Positions 11,302-22,299 of a DNA stretch of 64,000 nucleotides are shown in pieces. The stretch's first letter is position 1, and each line of letters starts with the position of its first letter. A program made the translations under genes and the position numbers. Origin of the DNA: Cryptomeria japonica (lineage: Eukaryota > Streptophyta > Pinopsida > Cupressales > Cupressaceae); assembly GCF_030272615.1 (NCBI RefSeq), contig NC_081406.1, positions 240,920,422 through 240,984,421 on the forward strand, in the 5' to 3' direction. Below the pieces are notes generated by a model. The model made no database searches. It was given only the letters and a program-made list of their open reading frames with translations, and was not told the origin of the DNA.

Positions 11302-13160
11302 CTATGGTATCGTCTCCTGAATGGTGGGGAGCTGCATCCGACTCCTCCTCATCATCTCTATCATCCTCCTCCTCATCTCCTCGTCATCCTCATCCTCATC
11401 CGCATCATCACCTGCATCCTCCTCGTCCTCCTCTTTATCTGCATCCTCCTCCTCCTCGTCACTGGGCTGATCGCCTGTAGGTGGATCAGGATCTCCCACC
11501 TCCTCATGATCCTCTCCCTCATCTGGCTCCTCTGACCTGGATCCCTCGTCCTCGTCTCGGTCTCCATGTCTCCATGGGCCTAGATAGCCTGTCGGATGAT
11601 CTGGTGGAAAGATAGGACCTGGATATGATCTCATGAACCATGAAATATATCTACGCTGTGCTCCAGGCTCTGCAGAATAGTCAGTGACTACATCCTGATC
11701 TGATCCCTCTAAGTCTGTCGTCTTGATATCATCCACCGTCGGTCTCACTACTGCTCTAGGTCTGGGAAGGACCCGTGAGTGTCGAGTATAGATGGGCACA
11801 TCGGCTGGAACACACTGCTCTAGTCCGAACTGCCTCCGTACTCGGTCAAAATAGAAAGGGATTATGATGTGTGCATATCGTCCTCGCAGTAGGCGGTTCC
11901 TCTGTAGACATGCTAACTGTCTCTCCATACCATCCCATCTGTGCATCCGTAGGTAAGGTCTCCACACTGTCACCTCGGCTGTCAGTCTATCAATAGTCAC
12001 TCTCCAATACAACAAATCCCCAAATCTCCACTCGCTGGTCAATGGATAAGCGAACACCCTAGGTCGCTCGCTCGCTATACTCAGTGGATAGCCGACGGGC
12101 CTGGTGCATGTGAAGTGCTCTAAGATCCACACCTGCAGAAGTGTGCATGTCATCAAACTACAACCCTGTCCGAATACATACTCCTCAAGGTCGTGATAGA
12201 GATGTGCAAGCATACTCCGACCCCATGCATAAACTCTCCTATGTCTCTCCATCCCTCTGATACACCATGTGAGGCCCCCATGCATGTGTGTCCCTCGCCC
12301 ATTAGGGCAGACGGCTAGTGCTATGATGGCTATCATGAGGCGTCTCAGAAGTGGTATCTCTCCTGTAGGATGTAAGAGCCAGCTGACCATGATACGACCT
12401 CTCATCTCGCTCGGCATGACTCTCCCTATGCAATACATCTGCTCCCTCTGATGATCCTCTGCTACCCGATCAGTCGCATATGTGACTGTCGCTCCTCTGA
12501 TAGGAAGACGCAGTATACGGTACACATCCTCTAGTGTGACCGTCAGCTCTCCTACCGGAAGGTGAAAGGTACAGGTGTCCGGATCCCATCTCTCCATCAG
12601 TGCCATCAGCATCGCAGGATGAAATTGAATGGCCGGCATAAGAATCATGTACCACAATCCTACTATCGATAGGGTGTCTCTCTCTGACTTAGTCAGCTGT
12701 GGAATCTGGTCTCGCAAAGTGCGAAGGATGTGTCCCGCTGTGTGCTCTCTCATGTACGGGAGACCCTACAAAATGAAAACATGACCAAAATCAGTACTCA
12801 ATCATCGAAATCGCAAATGCAAACTGTTGAACATTGAATGCTTGCCTTGTAACCCCTCACCAGGCCCTGATTGGGGACCATGGCGCCCTGTCAGGGACCA
12901 TGGCGCCCTGCAGGGACCATGGCGCCCCTGTCAGGGACCATGGCGCCCTGGGGGGACCAGGGCGCCCCTCAGGGACCAGGGCGCCCTAGGTGGGCCCCGG
13001 TCGGCATTCAGGGTCCGCATTCGATCACGAAAAAGTCAAACATGCGAGAAATCAAAAGTCAAACATTCAGTCAACTCACCTCGTCCAGTGGCTCGTTGTC
13101 GATCACGGCCTGGCGCAGGATCTCAATCCTCGTGGGACGCTCCGGTCATCGTGAAGGCAT
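11302..13160 (-). CDS. Antisense spliced plant-mobile-domain (PMD) gene of inner element
   Basis: Exon 1 is 13160-13080 (ATG, 27 codons) and ends at a GTGAGT donor. Exon 2 is 12765-11302 after a GTAG acceptor; both junctions are phase 0. Exon 2 gives about 487 residues. Its N-terminal half carries the plant mobile domain pattern: WDPDTCTFHLPVGELTVTLE, then VYRILRLPIRG, then a hydrophobic helical region. The last 110 or so residues are strongly acidic (Glu/Asp runs) with a Met/Arg-rich end. PMD proteins include the host MAIN/MAIL family, and antisense PMD genes are known as extra ORFs in Tat-type elements. The one blemish is TGA as codon 5 of exon 1 (from CGA by transition). Only the acidic tail looks frameshifted near 11305. 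Role in the element unknown. Confidence 0.8.
12874..12990 (+). repeat. GGCGCC tandem array in the antisense PMD intron
   Basis: Six GGCGCC hexamers at 12882, 12902, 12921, 12942, 12961 and 12980 are spaced 19-21 bp, each in a unit like GGGACCATGGCGCCC. The array lies inside the single intron of the antisense PMD gene. The same 15-mer occurs in both LTRs (3001-3015 in the 5' LTR). Later units read ACCAGGGCGCCC, half of a longer palindrome. Confidence 0.9.
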
Positions 13161-13743
13161 GATGACTAGGTGGGCTCTGCTGCACTGAATAGTATCCTGA
13201 AATTGACAAAGTGACGAATACAAGTGTCACTTTCAAAGTATATACTCTCGTTTGTTTATTCTTACTTCTTAAAACCCTAATTTTTATCCTATCCTTCATT
13301 TTATCATAACTTGAGTTTGGGAGATGCGATTTTTGAACCGTTTGTTGCGTTGGAATCGTATTTTCCTTCTCCTACTCTCAGGATGTTCCAAAAAGTGCTC
13401 TGATGAAGCCTATTTAGTGAACACCCCTCATCAATACTCTATTACACAATTTGTCGCAAGTAAACATGCTACCCTGTTTCACCTCCCTAAATAAGCAAGT
13501 TGAAACAGGGGGGGGCATATAGCTACTCACAGATTTCATCACTTTCCCTAGTAAGCATTAGGTGATTTTTGTGATCTAACGTTTGTTTTGTAGGGTGCGG
13601 TTCCTAACTGTGTACTGCAGATACCACTGGGGGCTTCGTTCGATGACTTATGGATATATCCTTTTTCAAATAATGTTTAGTTTTCTGTACTTTAGCTTGC
13701 ATATGCACGTAGTACTCATATGACCGCTAAAGTGGGGGCTAAA
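13161..13743. other. Inner element region upstream of 3' LTR, with hairpin
   Basis: Non-coding. It includes the presumed promoter of the antisense PMD gene. A perfect 10-bp inverted repeat, CCCTGTTTCA (13472-13481) and TGAAACAGGG (13501-13510), encloses a 19-nt loop and runs straight into a G tract ending at 13515. This may be a secondary polypurine tract or an RNA structure. Confidence 0.55.
13729..13743 (+). promoter_or_regulatory. Polypurine tract of inner element
   Basis: AAAGTGGGGGCTAAA lies directly before the TG of the 3' LTR, the position of the plus-strand primer in LTR retrotransposons. The same G-rich type (AAAGAGGGGCAAA) precedes the outer LTR. Confidence 0.75.
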
Positions 13744-15371
13744 TGTAGCATCGTAAATTGTACGCACTTGCTAGGGTGATACAATTTCGCACCTAGTTTA
13801 GCACCTGCCTTAGTGCGTTTTGCATTATGCATTGCATTTCTCCTTAAGCACTTAATTAATCAAATTAATTAGGTCTAAGGCCCTATTTCATCATTTTCTA
13901 CATCACAAAGTTGGGCCCTTTCACTAAAGCGCGCCCTTCACATTTTATTCTTCCAATACACCACTTAATCAAAAACCCTAATTAAGTCCTATTTCGAACT
14001 TGGGGGCTTGGTTTTGGGGTCTAAACATCTCAAAATCACCTGTAACTTCGGGATTCTCTCTAAAATCATCATATCCGACGGCCCTGAAAATTTGGTGAAA
14101 AGTTGTCGGGACCATGGCGCCCGTGCAACATGGTCCCGGACATTTTTCCCGAAATTTTGGGAGCACGATCCAATCATAAAATAAAGCTTAACCCCAAGAA
14201 ATTGGCGGGATATTCAATCTCTAGGTCGGCCAAAATACGAATTTACGACCTAGGGTTTCATACATAAAAGCTCTCTTTCCTCATTTGAAGGGATCGGATT
14301 TTTGTTTCCAAGAACTTCATATGCAGCGAAAGAGCAGATCTTTGAGGACTTCAACAACACTCAACATCATTCTATCAAGCATCTATCAAATTCATTCATT
14401 CATCCAATTAGGGCTTGGAAGACATTGAAGAACAATAGGAGATTACCGACTGAAGATTGGCTTGTACTCCCCCCTTGAGGGTTGGGTATGATTTCATATT
14501 GTTTTCATGTCCTTACATAAGCTTTGATATATCATTTATTCATGCTTTAGATCACATTGCATCTTGATTTAGAGCATTTGCATTATCATTTACAAGCAAT
14601 TAGGGTTTACTTTCTAGGTTGCTCTAGTTTGCTTTCTTGCATTTTGGACCTTGCACACACACTAGGTCTGCACACACAATACATTTTACAAAACAACTTG
14701 GCTATTCGTGGAGGTGGAAATCACCAAAGCGGGGGTTTGACTAAGGCAAAACCCTATATAGCCGCCCTTCCCCCTTTTCAGATATTATTGCAGGTTTCGG
14801 GATTCGGACGACGCCGCAGGACACAGATCCGGAAAGAGGAGACTGAGACAGAACTCTGTGTGCAATTGCAGCTCAGAAGACTGGGACAGGGGCGCTGGGT
14901 GCCCTGGTCCCTGGGAAAGAGGCGCTGGGCGCCCTGGTCCTCCGGACAGACAGCTTTCCGACAGTTTCTAGACAGTGTTTCAGGGTGCAAAACAGTGGTT
15001 TCCGGTGCAGTTTTCAGGACAGTGGCGCCCGCGCCCCCGTCCCGAACATTTTCAGTCCGATTTCGACTCCGGGTACATATCTGCATTCTTATTTTATCCT
15101 TACATTTACAGCTGTTCATTGCTTAATCTCAATTCTGCAAACTTGTTACTAGTTCATACTTACATTTTGAGGTTAGGGTTTGAACTTGTATCATTTTAGC
15201 TTTCAATTTCAACAAGGGAATAGAAATCCTAATAGATATCCTGTGGCTCTCTCTTTCACCAAAAGAAGTAGCCAACCGTGCGATATCTCTAGGCTCTTTC
15301 GTATTCCATAATGTGTGTCAAAAGGTAGGATTAGGGCATGATTAACCTAGTCTCGCTTTTTCCCCTACACA
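13744..15371 (+). repeat. 3' LTR of inner element
   Basis: It has the same length and ends as 2637-4264. By eye I count about 28 substitutions between the two LTRs, of which about 26 are transitions, many in CG or CNG contexts (for example CGC/TGC and CCG/CCA), and no indels. This is roughly 1.7% divergence. Confidence 0.95.
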
Positions 15372-15376
15372 CCTGC
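15372..15376 (+). repeat. Target site duplication of inner element (right copy)
   Basis: CCTGC here matches CCTAC at 2632-2636 at 4 of 5 bases. Counting one copy of the duplication, the outer coding frame on the left (2632 starts a codon) is in register with the frame on the right (15372 starts a codon). Confidence 0.8.
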
Positions 15377-18300
15377 TAATGCACAACAGGAACGATCAAC
15401 TATTCTCATCAAGGAAACCAAAGAATACAATGTGGGGACTCTTGAAAATCCTCACCTCATACATCTGGCATCTCTTCTCACTCAAGAGGAACAGCCTAAG
15501 TTTATAGAGTTCTTCCAGAAGCGTCAGATCAACTTTACATGGTCATATGCAGACATGCCTGGGCTTGATCCTGATTTAGTCTTGCATCACCTCACCGTCA
15601 CAAAAGGAGCCAAACTTGTCAAGTAGAAGCTTCGTAAGATGCATCCCCAAATTGCAGTGCTAGTCAAAATAGAACTCAAGAAACTCCTAGATGTTGGTTT
15701 CATTAGACCAATTGATTATGCAGAATGGATCTCCAATATTGTGCTTGTCGACAAACCAAAAGGGGGCATCCGCATTTGTACTGACTTCAGAGATCTGAAT
15801 AAGGCATGTCCTAAGGATGACTTCCCCTTACCAAATATCGACATCATAGTGGATCTTACAATAGGACACGCCATGCTTTCACTCATGGATGGCTTTTCAG
15901 GATACAATCAGATAAAGATCGCACCAGAAGATCAGCATAAGATAGCCTTCACATGTCCATGGGGCACATATTGCTGGAATGTGATGCCTTTCGGTCTCAA
16001 GAATGCAGGAGCAACCTATCAAAGAGCAATGACCACCATCTTCCATGACATGATGCATACTATGATGGAAGATTATGTTGATGACTTACTAGCAAAATCA
16101 CTCACCAGAGAAGAGAATCTCCACATCTTAGATAAAATATTTGATAGACTGGAACAATACCGTGTTCGACTCAACCCAAAGAAATGTGTCTTTGGAGTAA
16201 CCTCCGAGAAGCTTCTAGGATACATTGTCTCAAGCAATGGTATTGAGGTCGACCCAGCAAAGGTAAAAGCAATCATGGATATGCCACCACCAAAGAATAT
16301 TAGTCAGCTAAGGACATTACAAGGACGACTTCAATCCATCCGAAGATTCATTGCACAACTGGCTGATAAGTGTCACCCATTCACACACCTGCTACATAAG
16401 AACATCTGCTTTCAGTGGGATGCTCGATGCCAGCAAGCATTTCAGACGCTTAAAAACTATCTCATGAATCCACCATTGTTGATCCCACCAGATCCAAGTA
16501 GACCGTTGTTACTCTATATCTCAGCAACAAGTACAACATTGGGTGTACTACTGGCACAACATAATACAGAAGGAAAAGAGTGTGTTGTTTACTACATCTC
16601 TCGCACACTGGTTGGCTATGCACTCAATTACACCCCTATTGAGCGAGCTTGCTTAGCAATAATCTTAGCAGCCACTAAACTAAGGCACTATCTATTAACA
16701 CACAAAGTACAACTCATTGCAAAGATTGATCCTCTCAAGTATTTACTCAGCAAAGCAGCATTGACAGGTCACTTGGCCAAATGGGTGATGATTCTAAGTG
16801 AATTTGACATCGAGTATGTGGACTGTAAAGCTATCAAAGGTCAAGTCATTGCAGATCAGTTGGCTGATGCACCTCTCATAGGTGATCATCCTCTGATTTC
16901 CAATTTTCCAGATGAAGAGATATTCATGATCACAACAACACAACCATGGAAACTTTACTTTGATGGTTCATACACTAGGCATGGCTCGGGGGCAGGCATC
17001 CTATTTATCACACCTCAAGGTGATAGCATCCCGAAGTCTTACAGGCTCACATTTCCATGCACTAACAACATAGCAGAGTATGAGGCCTTGATCACAGGAC
17101 TCAAGCTAGCCGTACAATGGAAATTACAAGAACTACAAGTATATGGTGACTCACAACTGGTCATTCAACAAGCAACTAATGAATATCAGACAAAGGATGA
17201 TAAACTCATGCCATATAAGCAAATGGTGGACACTCTAAAGACATCATTTACTACTATCACTTTTGAGCAGATACCAAGAGATCAGAATCGAGCTGCTGAT
17301 GCTATGGCTACCATCGCATCTCTACTAGATCTCCCACAGAATTCAACATGCTATGAGTTCTTGGTCGAACAGCTTTGGATTCCCGCTTATGATATCCCTG
17401 AATCTGAAATGATATGTCGCCTTGTCGGTTCTGAATCCCCATGGTATGGTGAATTCTACACCTATCTCCGTGATCACACCCTTCCTCCCAACCAATCGAA
17501 TAACCAACGTAAAACCTTCATTCGCCAAACTACTCAATATACCATTATTGCCGAAACCCTATACCGACACGGTCTTGATGGTACTCTCCTTTGATGTCTG
17601 GAACAAGGTGAGATAACAAAGGCTTTGGAAGAAGTCCATGAGGGAATTTGCAGGACTCACTCAAGTAGTCCGTCACTAGCCAAGAAACTCATACGCAATG
17701 GATACTATTGGCCATCTATGGAAAAAGATTCCTACTACTTTGTTAGAAAATGCAAGAAATGTCAAGTTCATAGCGACTTGATACATGCACCAGCCCAGGA
17801 ACTACAACCAATCACAACACCATGGCCTTCTTGTCAATGGGGTCTTGACCTTGTGGGTAAAATCCATCCATCTTCATCCAACGGCCATAAATTCATTATT
17901 ACCGCCACCGAATATTTCACAAAGTGGATCAAAGCTATTCCACTTACCCAAGTCACCGACAAGCAGATCGCCTCATTCATCCTCAACTACATCATCTGCC
18001 AGTATGGTGTGCCCATGTCCATCATCACAGATAACGATCTTCCTTTCAAAAATCAAGATGACCGGGAACTTTGTGAAAAATTTCATATCCAACACCGCTT
18101 TTCCACTCCCTATTACCCACAAGGCAATGGTCAAGCCGAAGCATCCAATAAAAATATATTGAGGATCCTAAAGAAGACAGTCAATGATGCCGGTTGTGAT
18201 TGGCATGTTCAACTAAATCTAGTGCTATGGGCATATCGAACTAGCATTCGAACCCCTATAGGTGCAACTCCTTATTTGTTGGTCTATGGTGCAAAAGCTA

Positions 18301-18698
18301 TCTCGCCTATTGAGGTAGAGATACCATCATTATGGGTTTCCTTGCACAATCTCATCGATGATGAAGCATACAGAGTCTCATGCCTCCAAGACTTAGAATT
18401 ACTTGATGAGAAGCGACAAGTTGCATACAATCATCTCAAAGCCTATTAGCAGCGCATGAGCAGAAGCTACAATCACCGAGTTAGACCTCATACATTTGAG
18501 GTAGGTGATCTTGTTCTACGAGAGAATCCTCGCAACCAACCAAATAGAGAACATCAGGGCAAGTTTGAATCAAACTGGCTGGGCCCATATGTTGTCACTG
18601 CTGTGTTCGGGTCCGGGGCATATCAGTTGGCTACATCAGAAGGTGAACCGCTTGCAGATCCAATCAACAGCATGCACCTCAAACGATTTTATACCTAA
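15372..18698 (+). pseudogene. Outer element pol: RT, RNase H, integrase
   Basis: One frame with three stops: TAG 15624, TGA 17592 and TAG 18447. The inner element has Q or R codons at the first two positions (VKQK, LLRC), so CAG/CGA transitions explain them. Reverse transcriptase spans about 15690-16280 with YVDD at 16074-16085. The RT-linked RNase H follows, then a second RNase H from FDGSYTRHGSG near 16963 with acidic residues in AEYEAL, GDSQL and ADAMA. The integrase zinc finger lies near 17640-17770 (CKKCQVHSD), the DDE core follows with GLDLVG near 17842 and TDNDLPF near 18028, and the end holds WLGPYVV near 18580. Confidence 0.92.
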
Positions 18699-21558
18699 GG
18701 TGTACAGAGCATCAGGCTCCCCTACATACCAGAAAATACCAAAAACATTCAGAAAAATGTCCTGAAGAAAATACAAAAAACATTCAAAAAAGTAAAGAAA
18801 AATCATGCATCCAAACGGTGAACAACCACTCCGGTGGCACCTTGGGTAAGTAAGATGGTGAAAACCTGGCAAATAGGTGCCACTCATAAAGTCTATGGCT
18901 CCATTATCTTTCAGACTTGTTGCGATTACATCTACTTCATACATACATCCATCCATCCAAAATCATGGCTTGTTATTCCTCTGTAATTATGATAGTACTC
19001 CATACATCTTGCATCCCGCTTTTTCATAGTCATGTCTAAAACTAGGGGCAATCCCCTTAACCTATTGATGGAAGTGGATTCTACATTGTCTTATGATTCA
19101 TTAAGTTCTTCATTCAAGCAATCATCAAAAATCCAAAAACATTCAAAAATATCTCGCAAAAATACTAAAAACATTCAAAACAATTCAAAATCCAAAAACA
19201 TCGACAAACCATTGAAAAATCCAACAAAAACATGGCAACACCTTGTACATACTCATCCATGCAGATACCAAAACAAGCATTGACAAAATACTCACACGAT
19301 GACCATTTACCAATCAACCACACAATCCACATCAACACTCAAAAACTGTCTTCAACAAAGATGCATCCTTCCTTACCAAAACAAAGACAAAAGTGACATT
19401 TTCTTTGACAAGAAAATTATGTTAAGCTATCAAATACTTGGTTGATTTGTGAATACAATCATTCGTTTATCTGTATCGGGATCTTTCAGCATTGTTTTGT
19501 ATCATTTGCACATTATTTCTGATGAAGTTCTGGGGCATGTACTAATGGTGTCTACGTGGGAAGTTCACCAAGCTACGTGATCATAGGCAGAAATATAGTC
19601 ATAGATCATTACGGCTTGCTGACTACAACATATACCTCGACCATATGAGCATGAACTATTACCAAGGATCCATATTCTTTATTCTTTATGTATATACTGT
19701 TTGTTTGCAGGAACAATGCTCATTCTTTGGTTCCTCCTCATCCAAACTAGATAAAGGTTTTATCTCTTAGTAAGGTATGCACTTGTCTCAGGATATGATC
19801 AGCCTAAGATCAAGGAGGATGATCCAAGTCATGCATGAACGGCAATAATCCTTGTCTATTCTGCAAGCAATACTCTGGTCGACTTGACCCTTATATCAAG
19901 TCGTTTGTATTAACTTGCTATATAAATTCCATGAAAGGAATACTCAGGTCATCTTGAATCATTATGTCAAGATGCTTGTATTCTCTTCCAACATTTTAAA
20001 GCTCAATGATGAAAATAGAGCACTATGGATCATCATTTCATCTCATCTATTTATATATTGCATTCCATTTCATATCACCCATCCATTCACTCATTCATAT
20101 ATAGGATTTATATGCAAAATGTGAAAATTAGGCTGGTCTTGGATACAATCACAACCGAGTACTCTGATACATCATCAATGCATCATGCCAAGTCTTAAAA
20201 ACCTTGCATTCCTCATGGTCATATCATCATCGCATTTAGGTGCATCTTGCATTAAGTACCTTCATGTCATTTTAAAACTTTGCATATAGTTCATTTTCTT
20301 GACATTTAGTTTTCATTAATCATTTGCATCATTGCATCAATCATAAATAATTAGATTCATTCATGAGATCAAATTGTCTTTGATTGTTTTAAATCATTTA
20401 CTCGGCATTTAGTGTCAATTATCCATCATCATTTCATCACCCTTTATCATTTATTATTACATCCTTTCATTAGTGAAAAAGTGCATTCATTCATCCATTA
20501 ACTAAGTATCTTATTATTCTCATTTTAGGATTCATTCACATTGCATTCATTATCCTCTTTTTAATTGCATTAAGGTGCAGTTATTACAAACCATAAGTTA
20601 TAATATCATCACATTATCATTTTTACTTAAATCATATTTAAGCATTTAAAATCATAAAATCCACTTGTTTATAAAACATTGGTTCATAACATTTTATTTC
20701 CATTATATATATGCGTTCATTTAAAACATTATCATATAAACATTTGTACTTTACATTTTGTTTATCCATATTGCATTCATTTAACAAACATCTAGAAGCA
20801 TATCCATACATAACATCATTCATTCGACCATTGCATTAACATCATCACATAAATCATCTCATCATTATATCAAAATAGGAAACACCAAAATCCTGTTCAT
20901 AAATTATCATAAGCATACATCATCATCATGGCATTACATACATAAAGCATTGCATCAAAAATCAAAACAAATCATACATATATTAACTTGCATTCATATG
21001 TCAGTATCGTCATAAACACATGCATAAAAGAAACATCTCATCAAATGCATACATATACACACATCCATCTAAGCAATCACTCATCATCCTGCATAAACAT
21101 CCATACATAATCAACTGCATATCATCAAAATATGGGATCTCCATATATATCTCATCTCATATATCAGAGTGTAATGAAGTCTACAAAATCAGCTACCAAG
21201 AGCCATCCAAGATACAGTCCAAAAAATAGACAATGATACAATACATATATGCAAAAATGCTCTCTCAAATGCCACTCTGGCCAGATGCTGTACCACCACC
21301 TCCATCTCCACCTGCTCTCCCACTGGTGCCCACACCACCTGATCCATCTCTCCATGGAGGCCTCATCAAACCACCACTCCCTCCTACATCCCCTGATCTC
21401 TCCCTCCTCAAAGGACCCATCACACCCCCACTGCTCTGCACCCTCTGCGATCGCTCTGACCTAGCCTGCCGCATCTGAGAATAGCTAAGAGCTCGCTGAC
21501 TAATTGGCACAACCTACTCATATAAACCCCGCCAGTAGTCTATCTCCGCCTGTGCTCG
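18699..21558. other. Outer element 3' non-coding spacer
   Basis: A long AT-rich stretch with no gene. From 18738 to about 19215 the motif AAAAACATTCAAAA recurs about six times with variation. From about 20150 to 21160 it is dominated by CATCAT/CATTCATT low-complexity sequence. I see no RNA gene. Long untranslated spacers behind integrase are usual in Tat/Ogre elements. Confidence 0.6.
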
Positions 21559-22266
21559 TCACATCTCCCTCATCACCTCCCCCATAGGCCCCTGTGCTCC
21601 TACTCCGACCCGGACTCTCTCCTGTAGCTCTGCCAATCTCTCCACTGCACTATCCCTCTCCTGTAGTACCACTGCCAGCTCTGACTCCCATGCAAATAGC
21701 TGCACATCCCTAGCTACCACTTCCGCCTCCAAATCCTCTATCCAGGTCTGCAAGCGTACTATCATGTGATCCTGCAGATCTCCAGTAGCTCCCTCCCCAG
21801 TATCCATTGCCGCCTCACCTGCACCACCCTCTCCAATAGTCCCCTCCCCTCTATCCATCGGGATCTCTCTCTCCATCCCCTTCCCACTCAGCTGAACTCC
21901 TCCCGGTATCAATGGCCCTTGTGATATCTGCAGAGGCAGTCCACCTCTCCCTCTCTGTTGACTCCGCATCCCTAACCCACCACCTCCTCCATCTCCTCCA
22001 CCACCTCCTCCACCTCCTCCTCCATCTCCTCCATCTCCTCCACCTGCCTTGAGTCCTTGACCTCCTACCCTCCTCCGTCTTCGTCCCTTCTCATCCTCAA
22101 AAGCTGGGATCGGCTCTGCTGGATCCGATATTCGTGGGATTAGGTGCGCTACCCGGTACTGCGTATACTCATCTGTCACCCCTGCATCAACGACCCTCGG
22201 TCGTATGTCCCATGGTCTCGCCTGCAGTGTCCAAAACTCTGCCAGTGCTTGATCATACGGTAGCAC
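21559..22266 (-). pseudogene. Antisense Gly-rich, coiled-coil ORF of outer element
   Basis: A 235-residue open frame. It starts with a conserved-looking segment (residues 1-55), then a Lys/Arg-rich patch (KGRRRRR), a run of Gly and Asp coded by CCTCCACCT-type repeats, and a C-terminal coiled coil (about residues 168-222, with WIEDLEAEVVARD and LAELQERV). It lies downstream of the PMD pieces on the same strand and ends the same way as the inner element's antisense unit. It may be the 3' part of one spliced PMD-coiled-coil gene. Function unknown. Confidence 0.5.
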
Positions 22267-22299
22267 TGGACCCCATGCATACCTCTCCCAAATAACTCG

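Larger units (their letters stand above)
2637..15371 (+). mobile_element. Inner complete Ty3/gypsy retrotransposon, Tat/Ogre type
   Basis: Two LTRs of equal length (1628 bp) with TG...CA ends bound a 9.5 kb interior. A primer-binding site starts three bases after the 5' LTR and a G-rich polypurine tract precedes the 3' LTR. The flanks are CCTAC (2632-2636) and CCTGC (15372-15376), a 5-bp target duplication with one transition. The interior encodes a protease, G-patch, reverse transcriptase, RNase H, integrase and, in antisense, a PMD protein. No gag capsid or zinc knuckle is recognisable. There are two stops and one frameshift in the sense frame, so it is not autonomous now. Confidence 0.93.

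Noticed and set aside
11217-11535. Plus-strand open frames rich in Ser, His and Pro
   Set aside because: They are shadows of the acidic tail of the antisense PMD gene, whose frame and splice sites are better supported.
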